A stretch of 18,778 bases of DNA from JBQTJJ01 sp052387235 (lineage in GTDB: Bacteria; Actinomycetota; Acidimicrobiia; Acidimicrobiales; GCA-2861595): positions 1 through 18,778 of the forward strand of contig JBQTJJ010000180.1 in NCBI GenBank assembly GCA_052387235.1. The letters are read 5' to 3'. This document shows positions 7,510 to 14,761 of this stretch, piece after piece. A model generated the notes under the pieces. That model ran no database searches. It was given only the letters and a program-made list of their open reading frames with translations, and was not told where the DNA came from. Made by a program: the position numbers and the translations under genes. Numbering within the stretch: position 1 is the stretch's first letter; each line of letters begins with the position of its first letter.

Positions 7510-7699
7510 GGGGCTGTCTCCTTGGTCATCTCGGGCCGGTCGAGGGTCGGGATCGGGGTGGACCGCCGCCGGCCGGTCCCACCATGGTGGCCTGCCGGGC
7601 GGGGTGTGCGTCTTCAGTGTGGTGGTCGTGCCCTGGAGCGGCCTGTGTCGGGGATGCGGCGTCGCGGCCGCACGCGCCGGCCCGAAGGCCGCGAGGTGG
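7510..7699. other. Intergenic region upstream of moxR
   Basis: These 190 bp separate the stop of the HtrA-like gene from the start of moxR, both on the minus strand. I see no gene. The region holds a perfect 12-bp palindrome (CCACCATGGTGG, 7579-7590) about 70 bp upstream of moxR, and an 8-bp inverted repeat (7662-7669 with 7687-7694) just after the protease stop. A moxR promoter probably lies here, but no convincing -35/-10 pair is visible. Confidence 0.5.
7662..7694 (-). terminator. Possible terminator after the HtrA-like gene
   Basis: TCGCGGCC (7662-7669) pairs perfectly with GGCCGCGA (7687-7694) over a 17-nt loop, 5 bp past the stop of the HtrA-like gene. There is no U-tract. In DNA this GC-rich such repeats also arise by chance, so support comes mostly from position. 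Confidence 0.35.
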
Positions 7700-9037
7700 T
7701 CAGCCGGCGGGCTGGTCGCCGAGGTCGGCTGTGAGCACCATCTCGTCGCCGTCCCGGACGACCTTGAGCTCCACCGAGTCGTCGGGGGCGTGCGAGCGCA
7801 CGGCCGAGGCGAGGGCGGCGGCGCCGTCGACGGCCCTGTCGCCCACGTGGGTGATGAGGTCCCCCTGGCGCACGCCGGCGGCGGCGGCCGGCGAATCCGG
7901 CACCACGCTCACCACGGTGGCTCCCCGGCTGCCGTCGTCGGGGTCGGCGCTGGTGACCCCGAGGTACCCGGCGCTGGCCGCCGGCGTGTTGCCGCGGAGG
8001 CGCTCCACGACCGGCAGCGCCTGGTCGATGGCGATGGCGAAGCCGATGTTCTCGGCCGAAGCGGCCCGCCCCGACGAGGCCACGGCCGTGTTGATGCCGA
8101 TGACCTGGCCCGCCGCGTTCACCAGGGGGCCGCCCGAGTTGCCCGAGCTGATCGAGGCATCGGTCTGGATGAGCCCGGTCATGGTGCCGCTGTCCGTTTC
8201 GAGCGTGCGGTCGAGGGCGGAGACGATGCCCCTGGTCACGGTGGGCCCGCCCCGCAGGGCCAGGGCGTTGCCGATGGCCACCACGTCGTCGCCGACGGCC
8301 ACGTCGGCCGACGCGCCCAGCTCCACCGTGGCCAGCCCGCTCGCTCCCGGGATGCGCAGCAGGGCCAGGTCGGCGGTGCGGTCGCTGCCGACGACCCGGG
8401 CCGTGCGGGCCTGGGAATCGCCGGCCAGGGTGACCCGCACGGTCGAGGCCCCGTCGACCACGTGGGCGTTGGTCAGGATCTCGCCGTCGGCGCTGAGCAC
8501 GACGCCGGTGCCGGCGCCCGTGCCGGCGAAGGAGGAGGCCTGGATCGAGACCACGCCGGGCTCGGCCTTGGCCACTACGCCGGCCACGTCGAGGGTGGCG
8601 CCGTTCAGGATCACGGAGCGCCCGGGGCCGGCGGCCCTGGCCGCCACCGCGGCCGGGTCGTCGTCGAGGGCGCGGGTGGCCACCGAACCGGCCGCGCCGC
8701 CGAGGAGGGCGACGCACACCAGCACGGCCAGGCTCCGGGCCCGGCCCGGAGCGGCCGCCGGCGCCGGCGCCCCGGGCCCGGGGTGGCCCGCGCTCCCCCC
8801 GCCGGGCGGGAGCGGCGCGGCCGCCGGCGGGGTGTCGCCGGCCGGGGGCGGGAGGAGGCGCGTGGTGGGCGGGGCGTCGCCGGCCGAGGGCGGGGGTGGC
8901 GCGACTGCCGGCGGGGCGTCGCCGGCCGGGGGCGCGAAGGGCGGGGCGGCCGCCTCCCGGGCGAGGGGCGGCAGGGCTTCGAGCGGGCCCTGGTCGAGCG
9001 TGCCGAGCCCGGCCCGGGCCGGAGGGGGGTTCTCCAT
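7700..9037 (-). CDS. Membrane-anchored HtrA/DegP-like serine protease with PDZ domain (PepD-like)
   Basis: This 445-residue protease has a Pro-rich cytoplasmic N-terminus (1-100), one membrane helix (102-119), a trypsin-like domain (about 150-345) and one PDZ domain (about 357-440). The catalytic triad is complete: His192 (TNAHVV), Asp223 (RTADLALL) and Ser301 (SGNSGGPL). It should act outside the membrane on misfolded envelope proteins. The N-terminus holds three tandem 14-residue repeats built on AGD(A/T)PP (residues 36-77). It follows a response regulator and histidine kinase on the same strand, in the order known for mycobacterial mprA-mprB-pepD. The ATG at 9037 lacks a ribosome binding site but has a -10-like CATCCT 7 nt upstream and an apparent response-regulator site at 9060-9077. 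Confidence 0.92.
   Translation of the reverse strand: MENPPPARAGLGTLDQGPLEALPPLAREAAAPPFAPPAGDAPPAVAPPPPSAGDAPPTTRLLPPPAGDTPPAAAPLPPGGGSAGHPGPGAPAPAAAPGRARSLAVLVCVALLGGAAGSVATRALDDDPAAVAARAAGPGRSVILNGATLDVAGVVAKAEPGVVSIQASSFAGTGAGTGVVLSADGEILTNAHVVDGASTVRVTLAGDSQARTARVVGSDRTADLALLRIPGASGLATVELGASADVAVGDDVVAIGNALALRGGPTVTRGIVSALDRTLETDSGTMTGLIQTDASISSGNSGGPLVNAAGQVIGINTAVASSGRAASAENIGFAIAIDQALPVVERLRGNTPAASAGYLGVTSADPDDGSRGATVVSVVPDSPAAAAGVRQGDLITHVGDRAVDGAAALASAVRSHAPDDSVELKVVRDGDEMVLTADLGDQPAG
8826..8951 (-). repeat. Three tandem 42-bp repeats inside the protease gene
   Basis: On the plus strand, near-identical cores beginning GGCGGGG(C/T)GTCGCC start at 8826, 8868 and 8910, an exact 42-bp period. 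They encode three 14-residue units, each with AGDAPP or AGDTPP, in the cytoplasmic Pro-rich region of the protease. The reading frame is preserved, so copy number can change without frameshift. The outer limits of the third unit are approximate. Confidence 0.8.
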
Positions 9038-9044
9038 GCGGCCC

Positions 9045-9077
9045 AGGATGGGCGCCGAAGCTGGGAATCCCCTGTGA
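9045..9077 (-). promoter_or_regulatory. Probable response-regulator site and promoter of the HtrA-like gene
   Basis: On the minus strand TCACAGG (9077-9071) and TCCCAGC (9066-9060) are 7-bp direct repeats at an 11-bp period. They are followed after 9 nt by a -10-like CATCCT (9050-9045), which ends 7 nt before the ATG at 9037. The layout copies that at the response-regulator gene (11344-11388), suggesting the two-component system controls the protease directly. The second repeat matches the consensus at only 5 of 7 positions. Confidence 0.5.
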
Positions 9078-9082
9078 ACCCG

Positions 9083-10621
9083 CTACGGAGTTGATGGGGT
9101 CCCCGAGGCGGGGGCGGCGGCCGGCGCCCCCCCCACCCAGCGCCCCTCCCGCGCCGCCTCGGCCCCGGGGTCGTCCGTGGTGCCGTCGCCGGCCGCGGCC
9201 AGGGGAAGCTCCACCGTGAAGCGGCAGCCCCGGCCCGGCTCGGTCTCCACGCCGGCCCGCCCGCCGTGGGACTCGGCGATGGCGGCAACGATGGACAGGC
9301 CGAGGCCGGTGCCGCCGGCGCCCCGGGCCCGGGAGGCGTCGGCCCGGTAGAACCGCTCGAAGACCTTGGCCGCCACCTCGGGCTCGAGGCCGGGCCCGGA
9401 GTCGGCCACCACCAGGCGGGCCATCCCGCTCGGCCCGTCGGCCGGGGCCGGGGCCGTCACCGAGACGTCCACCGGGGCGCCGGCCGGCGTGTGGACCCGG
9501 GCGTTGGCCAGCAGGTTGCCCACGACCTGGCGCAGGCGCATCTCGTCACCTTCCACCACCACCGGCTCGGCCGACAGCTCGAAGGGCCGGTCGGGCTCGA
9601 CGGCCCGGGCGTCGCGCACGGCGTCCGCCACCACCTGGTCCAGCCGCACCGGGCCCCGCTCCAGGGGCCGGCGCTGGTCGAGGCGGGCCAGGAGGAGGAG
9701 GTCCTCCACCAGGCCGCTCATGCGGTCGGCCTCCTGCTCCATGCGCCGCATGGCGTCGGCCAGCTCGGCCTCGCCCCGCAGTCCGCCGGCCCGGTACAGC
9801 TCGGCGTAGCCGCGGATCGAGGTCAGTGGGGTGCGCAGCTCGTGGGAGGCGTCGGCCGCGAAGCGGCGCAGGCGGGACTCGGAGGCCTCACGGGCGAGGA
9901 AGGCCTCCTCGATGCGGCCCAGCATGGTGTTGAACGCGGCGCCCAGGCGGCCCACCTCGGTGCGCTCGTCCGGGTGCTCGACCCGCCGCGACAGGTCGCC
10001 GGCGGCGATGGCGTCGGCCGTCTCGGCCATGGAGTCGACGGGGTGGACACCCAGGCGCAGCATCCACCACGACACCAGGCCCAGCGCCACCAGCACGGCC
10101 AGGGTGCCGGACAGCTGCAGGAGGCGGATGCGGTCGCCGGTGGTCTCCAGCTCCTCCAGGCTGGTCCCGATGACGGTGACCCTGCCGTCGCGCGACCCCT
10201 GGGCCACCAGCCGCCACTCGCCGCCCCCGGACTCGGCCGGCGCCGTGTACGGCTCCAGGGGCTCGTGGTCGCCGGCCACGTGCTCGAGGAGGGCGTTGCG
10301 GCTCAGGCGGGGCGGGGGGAGCTCGGCGTCGGCCAGGGCCGAGCTGAGGCGCCGGAGGGTGTCCGACTCGGGGTAGCCCACGGCGATGAAGTACTCGGTG
10401 AAGGCCTCGTCCCCGGCCGTCGACGGGCCGGGTCCGGGCGGGCCCCGGTTGCCGTCACGCGAGAAGGGCTGGTGGGCGAGGGGCTCGGCCGCCGCCACCA
10501 GCTGGCGGTCCAGCCGGTCGAGCAGGAAGGAGCGCACCGTGGTCGACAGCAGCAGGTTGGTGCCGACCAGGACGGCGGCGACGGCCAGGATGCCGGCCAG
10601 GATGCGGCGGCGGAGCGACAT
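9083..10621 (-). CDS. Sensor histidine kinase (MprB/PhoR-like)
   Basis: This 512-residue HisKA-type sensor kinase has membrane helices at about 8-28 and 170-190 enclosing an extracytoplasmic sensor domain of about 140 residues, which I do not recognise. A HAMP linker (about 190-240) and a dimerisation helix with phospho-acceptor His260 (ASHELRTPLTSIRGY) follow. The ATP-binding domain has an N box (VVGNLLANARVHTP), G1 DSGPGL (407-412), F box FERFYRAD and G2 GGTGLGL (436-442). The tail after 475 is low-complexity. ATG at 10621 is preferred over an in-frame upstream ATG because that would run 45 codons into the regulator gene. It shares one base with the regulator's stop (TGATG), which implies translational coupling. 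Confidence 0.93.
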   Translation of the reverse strand: MSLRRRILAGILAVAAVLVGTNLLLSTTVRSFLLDRLDRQLVAAAEPLAHQPFSRDGNRGPPGPGPSTAGDEAFTEYFIAVGYPESDTLRRLSSALADAELPPPRLSRNALLEHVAGDHEPLEPYTAPAESGGGEWRLVAQGSRDGRVTVIGTSLEELETTGDRIRLLQLSGTLAVLVALGLVSWWMLRLGVHPVDSMAETADAIAAGDLSRRVEHPDERTEVGRLGAAFNTMLGRIEEAFLAREASESRLRRFAADASHELRTPLTSIRGYAELYRAGGLRGEAELADAMRRMEQEADRMSGLVEDLLLLARLDQRRPLERGPVRLDQVVADAVRDARAVEPDRPFELSAEPVVVEGDEMRLRQVVGNLLANARVHTPAGAPVDVSVTAPAPADGPSGMARLVVADSGPGLEPEVAAKVFERFYRADASRARGAGGTGLGLSIVAAIAESHGGRAGVETEPGRGCRFTVELPLAAAGDGTTDDPGAEAAREGRWVGGAPAAAPASGTPSTP

Positions 10622-11337
10622 CAGGCCACGCGCAGCGTGTACCCGACCCCGCGCACGGTGTGGATCAGGGCCGGCTTCGCGAAGTCGACCTTCTTGCGCA
10701 GGTAGCTGATGTAGGTCTCGACCACGGTGGCGTGGCCCCCGAAGTCGTACTGCCACACGTGGTCCAGGATCTGGTTGCGCGACAGCACCCGCCCGGCGTT
10801 GACGAGCAGGAACCGGAGGAGCTTGTACTCGGTGGGCGACAGGTCGACGGACCGGCCGGCCCGCCGCACCACGTGGGCGTCGTCGTCCATCTCCAGGTCG
10901 GCCAGCCGGAGCCGGGACGTCCCGGTGGCCACGCCCTGGCGGCGCAGGATCACCTGGATCCGCGCCACGACCTCCTCCAGGCTGAAGGGCTTGGTGACGT
11001 AGTCGTCGCCGCCCAGGGTGAGCCCGCGCACCTTGTCCTCCACCGCGTCGCGGGCGGTGAGGAACAGGACCGGCACCCTGGCGCCGTTGGTGCGCATCCG
11101 TCGCACGACCTCGAAGCCGTCGAGGTCGGGCAGCATCACGTCCAGCAGCACCACGTCGGGTGCGAACTGCTCCACCTGCGTGAGGGCGTCGCGCCCGGTC
11201 GACGCCACCCGCACGTCGAAGCCGAAGTGCCTGAGGGCGGCGTCGAGCAGGAACGTGATGTTGTCCTCGTCGTCCACCACCAGGATGCGGCCCGACCGGT
11301 CGGTGCCGGTGGCCGTGGGCGCCGCTGCCGGGTCCAT
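10621..11337 (-). CDS. OmpR/PhoB-family response regulator (MprA/PhoP-like)
   Basis: This 238-residue DNA-binding response regulator partners with the kinase encoded immediately downstream. The receiver domain (about 17-130) has the acidic pair Asp22/Asp23, phospho-acceptor Asp66 (LLDVMLPD), Thr94 (FLTARD) and Lys116 (VTKPF). A winged-helix effector domain follows (about 140-238, LSPTEYKLLRFLL to IHTVRGVGYTLR). I chose ATG 11337; the longer frame (to 11466) would read through the operator and into the mscS gene. CACAAT lies exactly 6 nt upstream of this ATG, so the message may be leaderless. Three operator-like repeats upstream suggest autoregulation. Confidence 0.94.
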   Translation of the reverse strand: MDPAAAPTATGTDRSGRILVVDDEDNITFLLDAALRHFGFDVRVASTGRDALTQVEQFAPDVVLLDVMLPDLDGFEVVRRMRTNGARVPVLFLTARDAVEDKVRGLTLGGDDYVTKPFSLEEVVARIQVILRRQGVATGTSRLRLADLEMDDDAHVVRRAGRSVDLSPTEYKLLRFLLVNAGRVLSRNQILDHVWQYDFGGHATVVETYISYLRKKVDFAKPALIHTVRGVGYTLRVA

Positions 11338-11343
11338 GGCGCC

Positions 11344-11388
11344 ATTGTGCCCCCGCCTTCCTGTGAGAACCCTGTGGGTCTCCTGCGA
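11344..11388 (-). promoter_or_regulatory. Triple direct-repeat operator and promoter of the response-regulator gene
   Basis: Read on the minus strand, three 7-bp direct repeats follow each other at exactly 11 bp: TCGCAGG (11388-11382), CCACAGG (11377-11371) and TCACAGG (11366-11360). After a further 10 nt comes CACAAT (11349-11344), a -10-like hexamer 6 nt before the ATG at 11337. The repeats cover the expected -35 position. This 7+4 geometry ending about 10 bp from the -10 is how OmpR/PhoB-family activators bind, and the sequence resembles the known mycobacterial PhoP repeats (TCACAGC). Autoregulation is inferred. Confidence 0.65.
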
Positions 11389-11399
11389 AGGAGCGGGGG

Positions 11400-12488
11400 C
11401 TAGTCCCCGCCGGCGCGGCTTCCCACCGGCACGAGGGCGGCGGCCCCGTCCTCCAGCCGGTGCCACACCGTGCGCTGCGGAAAGGGGATCTCGATGCCGG
11501 CCTGGTCGAAGGCCGCCTTGATCCGCGCCCGAAGGGCCCGGGCCACCTCGAGCTGGGCGTCAGGCGCCGTCTTCACCACCAGCCGGATGGCGATGCCGTC
11601 GGCCCCCAGGTTCTCCACGCCCAGCACCTCGGGCTCGTCGATCATGAGGCCGGGGGTGGACTCGTCGGTCCACATGGCGTCGGCGGTGGCCTTGATGACC
11701 TCCGTGGCCCGGGCGATGTCGGTGTCGTAGGCGACCTCGACGTCGACCACGGCCCGGGCCCACTGCTGCGACTTGTTCCCCACCCGCTGGATCTCGCCGT
11801 TGGGGACGTGCCACACGGTGCCGTTGATGTCGCGCAGGCGGGTGGTGCGCAGGCTCACGCCCTCGACCCGGCCGGTGGCGGGGCCCACGTCGATCACGTC
11901 GCCCACGCCGTACTGGTCCTCGGCCAGCATGAACACGCCGGTGACGAAGTCCCGCACCAGGTTCTGGGAGCCGAAGCCGAGGGCGATGCCGAGGATCCCG
12001 GCGCCGGCGATCAGCGGCCCCAGGTTGAGCCCCAGCTCGGCCATGATCATCAGGGCCGCGACGGTCCAGATGGCCACGGCGCTGACGCTGCGCAGCAGGG
12101 CGGCGATGGTCTCGGCCCGCTGGGCCCGGCGCAGGCTGGGCCCCTGGCCGCCGAGGAACACGGCCCTGGTGGTGTGCTCCTGGGCCGCGCCGGCATCCTG
12201 GCGGGTCCGCTCCATGGCCAGCGCGAACCGCCGGATGGTGCGCCGCACCAGGCGCTGGGCCAGGAGGGCGACGACGACGATGAAGGCGATCTTGGCCGGC
12301 AGGACCAGGACCGTCTCGGCCAGGCGGGCCACGGTGGCGCTGTGGGTGACGTTGAAGAACGACAGGCAGACGGCGCTGGCCTCGTCCACCGGCCCACAGG
12401 CCGCCGCCGCCCCCGTGGTGGCGGTGGGCGCCTGGGCCGACTGGACGGCCGCGGCAGCGAGAGGCATGGCGATGCTGGCAAGGATCAT
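11400..12488 (-). CDS. MscS-family small-conductance mechanosensitive channel
   Basis: This 362-residue MscS-type channel releases solutes upon hypo-osmotic shock. A hydrophobic N-terminus, possibly a signal peptide (1-17), is followed by membrane helices at about 58-78 and 135-155 and the pore-lining helix GAGILGIALGFGSQNLVRDFVTG (162-184) with its Gly/Ala pattern. The beta domain (GVGDVIDVG...LRTTRLRDINGTVWHVPNG) and the C-terminal GIEIPFPQRTV motif are present. The loop at about 90-125 is long and polar. I chose ATG 12488 because AGGAG lies about 6 nt upstream and the hydrophobic N-terminus begins there; a longer in-frame start (12569) adds 27 polar residues. The stop lies 62 bp before the response-regulator start. 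Confidence 0.9.
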   Translation of the reverse strand: MILASIAMPLAAAAVQSAQAPTATTGAAAACGPVDEASAVCLSFFNVTHSATVARLAETVLVLPAKIAFIVVVALLAQRLVRRTIRRFALAMERTRQDAGAAQEHTTRAVFLGGQGPSLRRAQRAETIAALLRSVSAVAIWTVAALMIMAELGLNLGPLIAGAGILGIALGFGSQNLVRDFVTGVFMLAEDQYGVGDVIDVGPATGRVEGVSLRTTRLRDINGTVWHVPNGEIQRVGNKSQQWARAVVDVEVAYDTDIARATEVIKATADAMWTDESTPGLMIDEPEVLGVENLGADGIAIRLVVKTAPDAQLEVARALRARIKAAFDQAGIEIPFPQRTVWHRLEDGAAALVPVGSRAGGD

Positions 12489-12634
12489 GGGAGCTCCTGG
12501 ATCACGATGACGAACGTCTTCGGGCGCCTGGGGCCACCTGGGGCTGCGCCACGCCGGACGTGCCGCCACACCGGACTCGGGCGCAACAGCACCCTTCCCG
12601 GCCGCACACGATGCCCCCGGCGGCGGTCGTGGAG

Positions 12635-12651
12635 GGTTGTTGGGACCAACC
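12635..12651 (-). terminator. Possible weak terminator after the alpha-glucosidase gene
   Basis: GGTTG (12635-12639) and CAACC (12647-12651) form a 5-bp inverted repeat with a 7-nt loop, 17 bp after the stop of the alpha-glucosidase gene, in a locally AT-richer stretch. The remaining 12489-12634 region upstream of mscS shows no gene and no clear promoter apart from the mscS ribosome binding site. Confidence 0.25.
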
Positions 12652-12667
12652 GCTCTCTTACCCCAAC

Positions 12668-14275
12668 CTAGCGCCCGGCACCCCCCGGGCCAAGGAGCCT
12701 CCCCGTCCCGTGCGCCGGTCCGGGCCGGCGGACGGCCTCCCGGCGCAGCACCACCGCCCCGGGGCCGGGGAGGACGCCGCCGAACGGACCGCCCTCGCCG
12801 GCGCCGTCGGCGGCCACGTCGACGGTCCAGCCCGGTCCGGGGTCGAACGGGGCCGGCCCGTCCTCGAAATGCACCACCACCAGCCGGCGGTCCCCGCCGA
12901 CCGCCCGCTCGTAGGCCAGCACGCCGGGGGGAGCGTCGACGACGGTGACGTCACCGAGGCGCAGCGCCGGCGAGCGGGCCCGGGCCGCCAGCAGGCGCCG
13001 GTACAGGTGGAGGATCGACCCGGCGTCGGCCCGCAGCACCTCGGCGTTGCGGCAGTCGGGGTCGGGGGGCCACGGGAGCCAGGGCCGTTCCGTCGCCCAC
13101 CCGTGGGACGGCCCGGGCTCCCACGGGACGGGCGCCCGGCAGCCGTCCCGCCCGCCGGGGTCCACCCGGCGCTCGGGAGGGACCACGGCGTCCTCCAGGC
13201 CCAGCTCCTCGCCGGCGTAGAGGAACGGCGTGCCCCGGAGGGTGAGCAGCAGGACGGCGGCGGCGGCGGCCCGGGCGGCCGAGCCGTAGCGGGTGCGGTG
13301 CCGGGGGTTGTCGTGGTTGGAGAGGACCCACGAGGGCCACCCGTCGTGGGGCGCGAACTCGGCCTCGGCCCGCTCGATCTGGCGCCGCCACTCCGCCGCT
13401 TCCCACGGGGCGTAGAGGGGCGGGAAGTTGAAGGCCAGGTGCAGCTCGTCGCCGTCGCCGTAGTACGCAGCCACCTTGGACGTGTCGAGCAGGTACACCT
13501 CCCCCACCAGCACGCGGTCGCCCGGGTAGGAGTCCACCAGCCGGCGGATGGCCCGGATGTGGCCGTGGGTCGCCGCGGTGTCGTTCAGCGACGAGTGGGG
13601 CCGGCCCGCCACCTCGGGCGGGTCGTCCGGCAGAGCGGGGTCCTTGCCGATGCCGTGGACCACGTCGATGCGGAAGCCGTCGACCCCGCGGTCGAGCCAG
13701 AACCGCAGCACGTCGTGCATGGCCGCCACCACCTCGGGGTTGTCCCAGTTGAGGTCCGGCTGCTCGGGCAGGAACTGGTGCAGGTACCACTGCCGGGTGG
13801 CGGCGTCCCAGGTCCAGGCCGGGCCGTCGGTGAAGGCCGCGACCCAGTTGTTGGGCGGCGCGGACGGCTCGCCGTCGCGCCAGATGTACCAGTCCCGCTT
13901 CGGGCTGGTGCGGGCCCGGCGGGACTCCACGAACCACGGGTGCTGGTCGCTGGAGTGGTTGGGGACCCAGTCGACGAGCACGCGGATGCCGCGGGCGTGG
14001 GCATCGTGCACCAGCCGGTCGAAGTCGGCCAGCGACCCGAAGCCGGGGTCGACGTCGCAGTAGTCGGCCACGTCGTAGCCGAAGTCCCGCATCGGCGACG
14101 GGAAGAACGGCGACAGCCACACCGCGTCCACGCCCACCCAGGCCAGGTGGTCGAGCCCGCGGCGGATGCCCTCGAGGTCGCCGGCACCCGTGGGGCGCGG
14201 CCGGCCCGGCGAGTCCCGGAAGGACCGGGGGTAGATCTGGTACACGACCGCCGCTTTCCACCAGGGCTCGGCCAC
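12668..14275 (-). CDS. GH13 alpha-glucosidase (oligo-1,6-glucosidase / maltase type)
   Basis: This alpha-amylase-superfamily hydrolase of about 535 residues begins with WWKAAVVYQIYPRSF, characteristic of cytoplasmic GH13 alpha-glucosidases that cleave short alpha-glucosides. Conserved regions are present in order: VDWVPNHSSDQHPWF, nucleophile Asp204 in GFRIDVVHG, acid/base Glu259 in VGEVYL, and transition-state stabiliser Asp322 in SNHDNPR. There is no signal peptide. I chose GTG 14275, which aligns the protein start with the family and has TACGCT 6 nt upstream; an upstream ATG (14323) adds 16 basic/Pro-rich residues inside the divergent promoter region. Linkage preference cannot be told from the sequence. 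Confidence 0.9.
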   Translation of the reverse strand: MAEPWWKAAVVYQIYPRSFRDSPGRPRPTGAGDLEGIRRGLDHLAWVGVDAVWLSPFFPSPMRDFGYDVADYCDVDPGFGSLADFDRLVHDAHARGIRVLVDWVPNHSSDQHPWFVESRRARTSPKRDWYIWRDGEPSAPPNNWVAAFTDGPAWTWDAATRQWYLHQFLPEQPDLNWDNPEVVAAMHDVLRFWLDRGVDGFRIDVVHGIGKDPALPDDPPEVAGRPHSSLNDTAATHGHIRAIRRLVDSYPGDRVLVGEVYLLDTSKVAAYYGDGDELHLAFNFPPLYAPWEAAEWRRQIERAEAEFAPHDGWPSWVLSNHDNPRHRTRYGSAARAAAAAVLLLTLRGTPFLYAGEELGLEDAVVPPERRVDPGGRDGCRAPVPWEPGPSHGWATERPWLPWPPDPDCRNAEVLRADAGSILHLYRRLLAARARSPALRLGDVTVVDAPPGVLAYERAVGGDRRLVVVHFEDGPAPFDPGPGWTVDVAADGAGEGGPFGGVLPGPGAVVLRREAVRRPGPAHGTGRLLGPGGAGR

Positions 14276-14347
14276 CCGGCGAGCGTAGGACGGGCCCGGC
14301 CGGGGGCCGACCCCCCGTCGCACCGGCCGGATCCGTACAGTTGCGCC
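14276..14347. promoter_or_regulatory. Divergent promoter region between the alpha-glucosidase and PGPGW genes
   Basis: These 72 bp separate two outward-facing genes. TACGCT (minus, 14287-14282) lies 6 nt before the GTG of the alpha-glucosidase gene. TACAGT (plus, 14336-14341) lies 6 nt before the GTG at 14348. Neither gene has a Shine-Dalgarno sequence, so both are probably transcribed from their start codons. Confidence 0.5.
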
Positions 14348-14662
14348 GTGGCGTCCAACCCCCTCGAAGTCATCCGGTTCGTGTCCCGCAACTCGAAGCG
14401 GATCGCGGTGTCCGTGGCCGGAGGCATCCTCGTCCTGCTGGGACTGGTGATGATCGTCCTGCCCGGTCCCGGGATCCTGGTGATCGCCCTCGGCTTCGCC
14501 GTCCTCGGCACCGAGTACGCGTGGGCGGCGGCCGCCCTCGAGCGCACCAAGCGCAGCGCCAGCAGCGCCGGCCAGACGGCCCGGCGGGGCGCCTCGGCCG
14601 CGGGCCGGGCCGCCGGCGGCACGGCCCGCTCGGTGGGCCGGCGAATGGGCCGCCGCCGCTGA
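14348..14662 (+). CDS. PGPGW-family small transmembrane protein
   Basis: This 104-residue membrane protein has two closely spaced helices (about 20-38 and 42-60) joined by VLPGPGILVIALGFAVLGTEYAWA. That stretch matches the actinobacterial putative transmembrane family named for its PGPGW-like motif, here PGPG followed by I. The last 40 residues are basic and rich in Ser, Ala, Gly and Arg (RRGASAAGRAAGG... RRMGRRR), a likely nucleic-acid- or phospholipid-facing tail. The function of the family is unknown. The start is GTG 14348; TACAGT (14336-14341) ends 6 nt before it. A hairpin begins at its stop codon. Confidence 0.85.
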   Translation: MASNPLEVIRFVSRNSKRIAVSVAGGILVLLGLVMIVLPGPGILVIALGFAVLGTEYAWAAAALERTKRSASSAGQTARRGASAAGRAAGGTARSVGRRMGRRR

Positions 14663-14706
14663 TCGGGGCCGGTGGGAAGAACCCCGTTCCCGTCGCGTCC
14701 CCGATC
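14661..14706 (+). terminator. Two-tier hairpin at the end of the PGPGW gene
   Basis: GATCGGGG (14661-14668, overlapping the stop codon) pairs perfectly with CCCCGATC (14699-14706). Inside it GGGAA (14674-14678) can pair with TTCCC (14687-14691) over an 8-nt loop. There is no U-tract. It would separate the PGPGW transcript from the next gene, which has its own ribosome binding site and possible promoter. Confidence 0.45.
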
Positions 14707-14714
14707 GGCGACAA

Positions 14715-14754
14715 TAGGGTGAGAAGACCGTCTATGTCGCCGAGGTCGAAAGGG
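14715..14754 (+). promoter_or_regulatory. Possible -10 element and ribosome binding site of the 88-aa gene
   Basis: TAGGGT (14715-14720) is a TANNNT-class hexamer in a locally AT-richer spot (ACAATAGGGT). AAAGGGG (14749-14755 region) precedes the ATG at 14762 by about 6 nt. No -35 element is evident. Confidence 0.35.
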
Positions 14755-14761
14755 GACACAA

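Noticed and set aside
7614..8717. Long alternative frame inside the HtrA-like gene
   Set aside because: It is Arg/Gly/Pro-rich shadow translation; the overlapping frame has a full catalytic triad and PDZ domain.
8826..8951. CRISPR-like regular repeats
   Set aside because: The three repeats are adjacent 42-bp units without spacers and lie in frame inside a protease gene.
11338..11466. A 43-codon N-terminal extension of the response regulator
   Set aside because: It would translate the operator repeats and overlap the mscS 3' end, and the extra residues are basic/Pro-rich without similarity to receiver domains.
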